Positions 58,346 through 64,000 of a DNA stretch of 64,000 bases are shown here, in pieces (position 1 is the first letter of the stretch; every line of letters begins with the position of its first letter). The stretch is from Cytobacillus firmus DS1. Its GTDB lineage: Bacteria; Bacillota; Bacilli; Bacillales; Cytobacillaceae. The position numbers and the translations under genes were made by a program. The DNA lies in assembly GCF_000565285.1 (NCBI RefSeq), contig NZ_APVL01000001.1:1-64000 (forward strand), in the 5' to 3' direction. The notes below the pieces were generated by a model. The model was given only the letters and a program-made list of their open reading frames with translations. It was not told the DNA's origin and did no database searches.

Positions 58346-58909
58346 TTGAGGCCTGAACTAAAAAGGGATTTGGATGTGCAAGCTTTCCACAGCTATTATT
58401 GGTTGAAAAAAGAGCTGCAAATTTTTTGCAGAGAGAACGGAATGAGTGCTGCTGGATCTAAAAAGGAAATTACGGATCGAATAGCAGCATTTCTTCAAAC
58501 AGGAGAAATAAAAAAACCGGTAAAGAAAAAAAAGTCTCCTGCTAAAGAAGTAATATTATCAGAATTAACTTTAGATACCGTGATCACAGAAAACCACCGT
58601 TGCAGTCAGAATGTTAGAGCTTTCTTCAAATCGGTTATCCCTAAATTTCATTTCTCGACTTATATTCAAAATTATTTTAAAGAAAATACCGGAAAAACAT
58701 ATCGTGATGTTGTTCATGCATGGCACGAAGAGGAAGAAAGAAAAAAAGATCCTTCGTATACGAAACAAATAGGTTCTCAATTTGAATATAATCAGTTCAT
58801 CAGAGATTACTTTGCAGATCCAAAAAACAAAGGCAATGATCGAGAAAAAGCCATTAAAGCCTGGAATGAATTAAAAAAACTGCCGGGCAGCAATAGATAC
58901 AGAGGGTAG
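58346..58909 (+). CDS. SAP-domain protein, DUF6434-like
   Basis: A 187-residue basic protein. Residues about 5-55 form a SAP-like helix-extended-loop-helix module (FHSYYWLKKELQIFCRENGM, SAAGSKKEITDRIAAFLQ), a basic Lys-rich linker follows, and residues 70-185 form a second domain with LDTVITENHRCSQNVRAFFK and repeated FxxYIxxYFKEN-like helices. SAP modules bind DNA in other proteins. It starts at TTG 58346 behind GGGGAGG. Function unknown; nucleic acid binding is inference. Confidence 0.75.
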   Translation: MRPELKRDLDVQAFHSYYWLKKELQIFCRENGMSAAGSKKEITDRIAAFLQTGEIKKPVKKKKSPAKEVILSELTLDTVITENHRCSQNVRAFFKSVIPKFHFSTYIQNYFKENTGKTYRDVVHAWHEEEERKKDPSYTKQIGSQFEYNQFIRDYFADPKNKGNDREKAIKAWNELKKLPGSNRYRG

Positions 58910-58966
58910 CTAGATTAGGCAACACTAATTGTGAAAGAATGTAAGTTTCATAACGGAGGTCTCCAA

Positions 58967-59497
58967 ATGAAGATTCGGCTTACGGAATTTAGCGACAATT
59001 GGGCTCTCATGTATCAAAATGAGGTTCAGTTTTTAAATTCCATCTTTGAAGATGAAATCATTAAATGCGAACATTTTGGGAGTACCGCAGTCCAGGGGAT
59101 GAAGGCAAAGCCTGTAATCGATATGATGTGTATTGTGAGAAACATCGAGAAGATAGCTGAATTTAATGAACAGATGAAGAAGCTTGGATATGACTCTGCC
59201 GGGGAATGGGGCATTACAGGAAGAAGGTTATTTCGTAAAGGCGGGGAAAATCGAACTCATCATATACATGTTTATCAATTTGATAACCCCCAAATAGAAC
59301 GGCATCTTATTTTTAGAGATTATCTGCGGACCCATCCTGCTGAAGCAGAAAGGTATACGAAGTTTAAGGAAGAATTGGCTCAAAGGTTTGATGACACGGC
59401 TGATTATAGCCAGGCGAAAAAGGTGTTTGTGAAAGAGATGGAGCAGAAGGCGCTTGGCTGGTATGCAGGTGTAAGAGACTTCAATCCCAAGGAATAG
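58967..59497 (+). CDS. GrpB family protein
   Basis: A 176-residue protein with a nucleotidyltransferase-like fold. Family marks are CEHFGSTAVQGMKAKPVIDM, THHIHVYQFDNPQIERHLIF and FRDYLRTHPAEAERYTKFKE. CGGAGGT sets the start at ATG 58967. GrpB proteins are common in bacilli, some linked to dephospho-CoA kinase; no activity is established for this group. Confidence 0.88.
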   Translation: MKIRLTEFSDNWALMYQNEVQFLNSIFEDEIIKCEHFGSTAVQGMKAKPVIDMMCIVRNIEKIAEFNEQMKKLGYDSAGEWGITGRRLFRKGGENRTHHIHVYQFDNPQIERHLIFRDYLRTHPAEAERYTKFKEELAQRFDDTADYSQAKKVFVKEMEQKALGWYAGVRDFNPKE

Positions 59498-59546
59498 CGG
59501 TTTGCTTTCATTCCTATACCATTAAGGCATGGATTAAAAGGAATCT

Positions 59547-59750
59547 TTAATTATAGCCTGTGTGTTTTAGAAACTTTTGATATGCTTTTGCAGTAATCAG
59601 AGATATCAAATAAATGCTTATAAACGAAGCAACAGACACGAAGAGTAAATAAATTGCTGTATAAGAGGTATCCACATTAAAAAAGGCAAATATAGTTATT
59701 AACAAAGAAAGCCCAATTGATTTTGTGATGTGTTTATTATTGGGGATCAT
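59547..59750 (-). CDS. Two-TM small membrane protein
   Basis: A 67-residue protein; on the minus strand AAGGAGG precedes the ATG. Segments at about 9-27 and 31-52, with a basic C-terminus. Not recognised. Confidence 0.6.
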   Translation of the reverse strand: MIPNNKHITKSIGLSLLITIFAFFNVDTSYTAIYLLFVSVASFISIYLISLITAKAYQKFLKHTGYN

Positions 59751-59889
59751 AAAAATCCTCCTTTCGTTTAATGCAATAACTGCCTGTTAGTTATTTATAT
59801 TTTAACATAAAATTCCATATTGTTTAAAGGAATTCCTTTCTACGTAGCGAATAAAGTTAGGAAAGTCTTATATATTATAGGAGATTATT

Positions 59890-60338
59890 ATGGGTTATGT
59901 AATGGATTTAAGAAAAATAGTTGGAAGCCGTCCTCTTGTTATTCCCTGGCAAGTGTTATCGTTTTGGATAAGAATAACAGGCTGTTGCTGCAGTTAAGAA
60001 TGGATAATAACTGTTGGGCATTGGCGGGAGGTTCTCTGGAGCCTGGAGAGACATTGGAAGAGGTGGCTAAGAGAGAGCTGTTTGAAGAAACAGGGTTAAC
60101 AGCAAATGATCTGCAGTTGTTTAATATTTATTCAGGAGAAGAATTTTACTATAAATACCCTCACGGTGATGAAGTATATAATGTCATCACCGCTTATATC
60201 TGCACCAAGTATGATGGAGAAATTACAATGGATAGCGAAGAGGTTAAAGATTTACGTTTTTTTCATGTCCATGCGATTCCCTCGAATATAAGTCCTCCAG
60301 ATCGCAGAGTGATTAAGGATTTTATTAATTCCATTTAG
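59890..60338 (+). pseudogene. NUDIX hydrolase gene with a frameshift
   Basis: The true start is ATG 59890, 6 nt after AGGAG. It begins MGYVMDLRKIVGSRPLVIP, the usual N-terminus of this NUDIX group, and then loses frame near 59941-59955. The rest continues one frame over as ASVIVLDKNNRLLLQL with an intact Nudix box, GGSLEPGETLEEVAKRELF then EETGL. Net change fits a one-base deletion. Frame-aware reading gives about 150 residues. Either a broken gene or a sequence error; an ORF called from TTG 59820 would carry a false N-terminus. Confidence 0.82.
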
Positions 60339-60370
60339 AAAGGAGTTCCGGAGTGGAGCTCCTTTTTTTT
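60338..60370 (+). terminator. Terminator of NUDIX gene
   Basis: AAAGGAGTTCC and GGAGCTCCTTT with one G-T pair, then a T-run to 60370. Confidence 0.8.
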
Positions 60371-60410
60371 CTGGAACTAAAGGAATGTCTGTAATTGGGA
60401 TAATTTTCTA

Positions 60411-60611
60411 TTGGGAAATAGTAAGATTAACTTGGAAGAAGTGAACACAGAAATTTTAGAAGACACAGATCATCTTAAAATGCTCGATGATACTGAAGGC
60501 TCTGTTCAAAAAATGAAATCTAATAAGAAGGTTTTGGCGGTACTGCTAACAGTAACATTTTCGGGTATAATGGCTGCTTGTGCAGACGCTGAATATATTT
60601 TAAAAGAGTAA
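60411..60611 (+). CDS. Doubtful small protein with lipobox-like end
   Basis: A 66-codon frame from a TTG without a ribosome site; a GTG at 60441 is an alternative. The acidic first half is followed by a hydrophobic stretch that ends in GIMAAC, like a lipobox, but only nine residues remain after it. It may be a small lipoprotein-like peptide or noise. Confidence 0.3.
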   Translation: MGNSKINLEEVNTEILEDTDHLKMLDDTEGSVQKMKSNKKVLAVLLTVTFSGIMAACADAEYILKE

Positions 60612-60775
60612 AGGATTTGCAGATCATGCAGGGATGGCAGATCTTTTTTTCTTCTGCAGATGTGGCAGATTTGTATACATGGAAAAAATAATAAATATGT
60701 TTAATAGATAATTACACAAGCAAAAAAAATAAGGTTGAATAAATTTATAGTAATCTATCAGGAAAGGAGGGGATT

Positions 60776-61261
60776 ATGTTGAGTTCATCTTGGTATTCTG
60801 AAGGAAGAACAATTTACAATAGTGATTATAGATATAATCAGAATGACTACTATCATCAAGATGGTTATATGCAGGAACAGTACAATGATCATGCTAACCA
60901 GTATGATCAATATAGACAGGATAAGTGCAACCCACATGATTTCCAGTATGATTGCAGAAATAAACAGAACAGATGCCATCATCATGTTTGCCAACATAAT
61001 TGTAGATGCAGGCATGACAAGTGTAAACATCACACTTGCCATCATCATTGCGTCTGTAAAAAGAAAGAATGTTTTGAGAAGCAATGCAAACTCATTTGCC
61101 AGTATAAGCATAATGAACACTGCAAAGATGGCTACCGAATAGTTTTGCGTAAGGAAGAAAAATGCTGTAACGATGGACGCAAGGTTGTTTGGCATAAGGA
61201 GAAAATACCATGTAAAGATGACTGTCGAGTAGTATGCTGGCATAAGCCAATAAAATGTTGA
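60776..61261 (+). CDS. Cys/His-rich protein, probable spore coat or metal-binding protein
   Basis: A 161-residue protein with ATG 60776 after AAGGAGGGGAT. Residues 1-50 are rich in Tyr, Asn, Gln and Asp, as in coat proteins. Residues 51-161 hold 20 cysteines and most of the 17 histidines, as repeated CHHHVCQHNCRC and CKHHTCHHHCVC blocks followed by three KDGYR/NDGRK/KDDCR-type units with WHK. No enzyme domain is seen. It could be a disulfide- or metal-linked coat protein. A strong terminator follows. No clear sigma-K promoter was found. Confidence 0.72.
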   Translation: MLSSSWYSEGRTIYNSDYRYNQNDYYHQDGYMQEQYNDHANQYDQYRQDKCNPHDFQYDCRNKQNRCHHHVCQHNCRCRHDKCKHHTCHHHCVCKKKECFEKQCKLICQYKHNEHCKDGYRIVLRKEEKCCNDGRKVVWHKEKIPCKDDCRVVCWHKPIKC

Positions 61262-61290
61262 ACCATCATACCTAGGTGTGTGTTGACAAT

Positions 61291-61323
61291 AACTTGATCA
61301 TTTGCAGGATCAAGTTTTTTTTC
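61291..61323 (+). terminator. Terminator of Cys/His-rich gene
   Basis: AACTTGATC (61291-61299) and GATCAAGTT (61308-61316), then T8. Confidence 0.92.
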
Positions 61324-61507
61324 AGAGTGCACTGAATCTGACCTGTTACATAGATTTTATCATTTTGCAAAATGTATATGAAGTCCTTGATGTAAAAGAT
61401 GGTGTAAGAGTAAAAATTGAAACATTTTTAATTTTCAACCGTATTGTTAATAAACAAATAAGAGTTTATCCGTAAAAACAGCCTTTTACTAATGAGGGGT
61501 GGATTCT

Positions 61508-61681
61508 ATGTGGTGGTTATTGATTTTTATTGCTGGAATTATACTATTTTCTTTGCTTATTGATTGGAGACGCAAGAAAAACAATAATAACTCTCATATC
61601 TCAATAAATCCTAACGGAAAACCAGGAGAAAGTTCAAATTATTTGATGGGAGATAATAAGGACACAGGAGGATTTCAATAA
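61508..61681 (+). CDS. Small membrane protein, 57 residues
   Basis: ATG 61508 follows GAGGGGTGGAT. One N-terminal membrane helix (2-20) starts with WW and is followed by a basic RRKK stop-transfer and a polar, Asn/Ser/Gly-rich tail inside the cell. Not recognised. Confidence 0.6.
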   Translation: MWWLLIFIAGIILFSLLIDWRRKKNNNNSHISINPNGKPGESSNYLMGDNKDTGGFQ

Positions 61682-61767
61682 TTTCATGAAATAGTTATTT
61701 GTTGGAACCATGTAACTGTAATTTTAATAAATATTTATGTAAAGGAAACAAATTTGGGGGGAATGTA

Positions 61768-62001
61768 ATGGAGAAAATTATAGTGAAAACAGGGATATAT
61801 TCATTTATTGTCTCCTTTTTCTTATTAGTGGCATTTATGAAGCGGATAGAATGCACAACTGATTTTGAAGGAATGACTTCAAGTGTTTTAACACCTTTCC
61901 CTGAGTTCTTTTTTACTATTTTCCGATATTCTGTAATCACTTCTATCATTGCAGTTCTCATTGCAATTGCTTATTTGTTTTCAATGAAGAAAAATGAATA
62001 A
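61768..62001 (+). CDS. Two-TM small membrane protein
   Basis: A 77-residue protein; GGGGGGAATG before ATG 61768 fixes the start, while the frame is open further left without a signal. Segments at about 8-25 and 48-70 with a loop that contains one Cys. Unknown. Confidence 0.6.
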   Translation: MEKIIVKTGIYSFIVSFFLLVAFMKRIECTTDFEGMTSSVLTPFPEFFFTIFRYSVITSIIAVLIAIAYLFSMKKNE

Positions 62002-62075
62002 CATAGGAATGAAAGAAGTGTATAGATGAAGACTGAATATATTCGGGCAATTGTTTTCATAGAAAGGGACGGAAC

Positions 62076-62110
62076 AGGCACTTATCCGCAAAAGGGTAAG
62101 TGCCTTTATT
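62076..62110 (+). terminator. Terminator
   Basis: AGGCACTTATCC (62076-62087) and GGTAAGTGCCT (62095-62105), then TTATT, with GGGACGGAACA just upstream as in other GGGACA elements. Confidence 0.72.
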
Positions 62111-62189
62111 CTAAAAAAATATATGAAAAATGAAACCTATATCCAGCTCATTCGTCTTAGCATTAAAGTGAAAATGGGGTGGGGAGTGT

Positions 62190-62744
62190 GTGAGAAAAAT
62201 CAGGGATGATGATTCAATAGAAGATCGTGAAGTTTGGCTTGAGATGATTATGGATGAGTACGGTGAACGGCTCACGAAGCTTGCTTATAACTATGTGAAG
62301 GATTGGAAGCTGGCGGAGGATATTGTTCAAGATGTATTCATAACAAGTTACCAAAATCATGAAAAAATCGATGAAGTGATCTTCTTTAAATCATGGATTT
62401 ACCGATTGGCAATTAATAGATCAAAGGATGTCTTGAAGAGTCATGCGTTTCGGAAAGTGGTGCTGAATTCGAGCCTGTTTTCTTTATTTTCATCGAAGGA
62501 ATTGCCGCCGGAAAAGGAGCTGCTGAAGCGCAGCGAGGAGGAATTTCTTTCCTTGTGTGTATTGTCTTTGCCTGTGAAGTATCGGGAAGTTGTTACTCTC
62601 TATTATTATGAAGAATGTTCGATTGAAGAGATCCAGGAACTAATAGGAGTAAACCAAAATACGATCAAAACGAGATTGAGCAGAGGCAGGATGAAGCTGA
62701 AAAAAATGATGGAGAGGCGGGGGTATAATGGAGAGCAAGCTTAG
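62190..62744 (+). CDS. ECF-type RNA polymerase sigma factor
   Basis: A 184-residue sigma-70 family protein with region 2 (about 20-85: LAYNYVKDWKLAEDIVQDVF, then SYQNHEKID and FKSWIYRLAINRSKD) and region 4 (125-175: LPVKYREVVTLYYYEECSIE, then IQELIGVNQNTIKTRLSRGR). It starts at GTG 62190 after GGGGTGGGGAG. It overlaps the next gene by 17 bp, the pattern of a sigma and its anti-sigma. Which ECF group it belongs to is unclear; the target promoter was not found here. Confidence 0.9.
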   Translation: MRKIRDDDSIEDREVWLEMIMDEYGERLTKLAYNYVKDWKLAEDIVQDVFITSYQNHEKIDEVIFFKSWIYRLAINRSKDVLKSHAFRKVVLNSSLFSLFSSKELPPEKELLKRSEEEFLSLCVLSLPVKYREVVTLYYYEECSIEEIQELIGVNQNTIKTRLSRGRMKLKKMMERRGYNGEQA

Positions 62745-63750
62745 GGAGCTGCGGCGGGCAATGGATTCGACGACTCACAAGGGTGAGCACTTTACGGAAT
62801 TTCAAAAAATGAATATTAGAAAAGCTCTCCATTCCGATAGAAGAGAGAAGCCAAAAAGGCCTCATAAATTCGTTATGTTCGCCATATCCACTTTTGCCAT
62901 CTGCCTCTTAGCTTTCTTTGTTTCAACTGAGTTTTTGGTCAGGCAGGATCAAGGGCAGATACATGGCGGTACGGCTGGTGAATGGAACATCCGGCATGAA
63001 TATAAGGTGAATCAAGAGATAAAATTCACCATATTACCTGATCCTTATCTGAAAGCAGGAAAGCCTTATGGATATATCTTTAGTTTCCAGGAGCCTTTTA
63101 ACACGTATAAAGGAAAAGAGCTTTCCATTTCTGCCTTTCATAAAGAAACTGGCGAAAGAATACAAGTCTTACCTCAGCAAAAAATAATAGATCCTTCTCC
63201 CGGATACTCAAGTTTGCAGCGGTTTACGGCGACATTCCCCCTTCCTTACGAAGGCCTGTGGAAGTTTGGCGTGTACCTGGATGGCAAATCCTATGGGGAT
63301 GTAGTGGTCAGTGTGGCAGAAAAAGCAAAAGATGACCCTATTACGCTACCTGAGGATATACCGGATTTTGTTCAAGAGAGCGATTTTGACACTATTGACT
63401 GGGAGAGAAAAGCTGTGGAGTTCGGCGACAGGGGCATAATCGGAAATGAAAACAAGTCCGGTGTGATTGGCGCTGGCATGCCCAGTTTAAACGGCCAAAA
63501 GTGGATGTGGCATTTATGGGGCGTTGAAGATGTTGACTTGACAATCGTTGGCTTTCATAAAGAATCGCAAACAGTTCATCCCATTTTAACAAATGGCATG
63601 GGCTGGACCATTCGCGCTTATGGTCCAAACAACGGGGCGGATGCTCATACACCATCATCTGTTAAAATTCCTAAAAAAGGAGAATGGGCCATTTTGCTTT
63701 ATGTGGATGGGGAATTTTTTGATGTATTGATTTTTGATATAAAGGAATGA
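62728..63750 (+). CDS. Membrane protein with DUF4871-like domain, probable anti-sigma partner
   Basis: A 340-residue protein with a cytoplasmic N-terminus (1-45, with an Arg/Lys-rich end), one membrane helix (about 46-66), then a beta-rich outer region. The latter has two similar parts (about 85-195 and 225-338) that share a GxWxFGVYLDG / GEWAILLYVDG strand pattern. The second part resembles DUF4871. The 17-bp overlap with the sigma gene suggests that the N-terminus holds the sigma factor and the outer part senses the envelope. This is inference; no classical zinc anti-sigma motif is seen. Confidence 0.72.
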   Translation: MESKLRELRRAMDSTTHKGEHFTEFQKMNIRKALHSDRREKPKRPHKFVMFAISTFAICLLAFFVSTEFLVRQDQGQIHGGTAGEWNIRHEYKVNQEIKFTILPDPYLKAGKPYGYIFSFQEPFNTYKGKELSISAFHKETGERIQVLPQQKIIDPSPGYSSLQRFTATFPLPYEGLWKFGVYLDGKSYGDVVVSVAEKAKDDPITLPEDIPDFVQESDFDTIDWERKAVEFGDRGIIGNENKSGVIGAGMPSLNGQKWMWHLWGVEDVDLTIVGFHKESQTVHPILTNGMGWTIRAYGPNNGADAHTPSSVKIPKKGEWAILLYVDGEFFDVLIFDIKE

Positions 63751-63763
63751 AGAAGCAAATACG

Positions 63764-63799
63764 AAAGCTATCTCTATATAATGGTAGAGATAGCTTTTG
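63764..63799. terminator. Bidirectional terminator
   Basis: AAAGCTATCTCTA (63764-63776) and TAGAGATAGCTTT (63785-63797), between the sigma operon and the convergent GNAT gene. Confidence 0.88.
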
Positions 63800-63815
63800 T
63801 TTGAATTCCGGCCTC

Positions 63816-64000
63816 TTACTCTGAAAAAGCTTTTGAATACTGGACTTCACCAGCTGTATTTTCAAGAGCATTCTCCGTCAATTCCAGAGCCATGAATACT
63901 TCGTCAGGCACTTCAAACGGGGCATGAATATTCCAAAGACTGGCTGGCTTAAAGCCGAACTTTGGATAGTAATCTTTATGGCCCAGAACGATTACGGAAT
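63816..64000 (-). CDS. GNAT N-acetyltransferase, C-terminal part (cut by window edge)
   Basis: The minus-strand frame from the right edge to a stop at 63816-63818 gives 60 residues: VIVLGHKDYYPKFGFKPAS, then PFEVPDEVFMALEL and VQYSKAFSE. This is the end of a YhbS-type acetyltransferase, where YYPKFGF is the typical motif. The start lies beyond 64000. Confidence 0.82.
   Translation of the reverse strand, partial: SVIVLGHKDYYPKFGFKPASLWNIHAPFEVPDEVFMALELTENALENTAGEVQYSKAFSE

Noticed and set aside
59820..59889. TTG start for the NUDIX gene
   Set aside because: There is no ribosome site, and the extra N-terminus does not fit the family. The AGGAG-ATG at 59890 in another frame does, so a frameshift explains it better.
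60785..61243. 152-codon hydrophobic minus-strand frame over the Cys/His-rich gene
   Set aside because: CAT and TGC repeats on the plus strand read as Met, Ile and Ala on the other strand, making a false membrane-like frame. The plus strand has the ribosome site and terminator.
1..64000. CRISPR arrays, tRNA or rRNA genes, prophage modules
   Set aside because: No regularly spaced direct repeats, cloverleaf sequences, rRNA segments or phage structural genes were noticed. A tRNAscan or profile search could still find what reading misses.

Overview
The window is chromosomal DNA of a low-GC, spore-forming Gram-positive bacterium of the Bacillaceae. Supporting features are a CwlJ spore cortex-lytic enzyme, an Spx paralogue with an Rrf2 regulator, CcpA-type cre sites, a T-box leader, strong AGGAGG ribosome sites, frequent TTG/GTG starts and many small membrane proteins typical of Bacillus genomes. 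A Cytobacillus / Bacillus firmus-like genus is my best inference, but nothing here proves it. I saw no rRNA, tRNA, CRISPR array, prophage or intact transposon. The region reads as ordinary accessory chromosome with scattered decayed genes.

Layout. 0.1-8 kb: cupin protein, secreted serine hydrolase, VanZ-like protein, small membrane proteins, and a LytTR regulator - DUF3021 - ABC transporter operon. 7.8-10.8 kb: a MocR-type regulator, then an spx paralogue, its Rrf2 (SaiR-like) regulator and an IDEAL-domain gene. Four copies of one palindrome (ACTGTAA-N9-TTACAGT type) lie in front of these last three genes. 10.9-18 kb: small membrane proteins, cwlJ, an EamA transporter with a divergent Lrp regulator, ChaB, SRPBCC, a lipoprotein and a GNAT enzyme. 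18-21.7 kb: a PTS EIICB, NanE and RpiR-type regulator with a cre site, probably for N-acetylmannosamine. 21.9-25.3 kb: erythromycin-esterase-like protein, manganese catalase, TerC, and the last codons of a lost chemotaxis receptor.

25.5-34.7 kb is a sugar uptake and sensing locus. It holds a ChvE-like binding protein, the ATPase and permease, a membrane-anchored sensor binding protein (XylFII-like), a LytS/YesM-type kinase, a YesN-type regulator, and a second binding protein that closely matches XylF. 34.7-36.3 kb has a Mef-like MFS pump preceded by a 14-codon leader peptide carrying the RLR motif of ErmD-type macrolide-sensing leaders, followed by an attenuator terminator. 36.3-44 kb: a structured dispersed repeat, AlkD-type protein, acetyltransferase, second manganese catalase (YdbD-like), a frameshifted DUF2512 gene, asnA with a switch-like leader, DUF421 and a secreted GDPD. 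44.3-48 kb: a membrane transporter with two M20 amidohydrolases.

48-64 kb: a stand-alone cyclic-phosphate-type receiver protein, cytidine deaminase, a diguanylate cyclase, a TetR regulator whose stop codon lies inside a second copy of the dispersed repeat, an RND exporter with a palindromic operator on its promoter, a T-box controlled second-type prolyl-tRNA synthetase, SAP-domain and GrpB proteins, a frameshifted NUDIX gene, a Cys/His-rich probable spore protein, and an ECF sigma factor with a membrane partner. A GNAT gene is cut by the right edge.

The most unusual items are the macrolide-responsive attenuator, the four-site spx/Rrf2 operator set, the repeat that ends the TetR gene, and the asnA leader with a probable ATA start.
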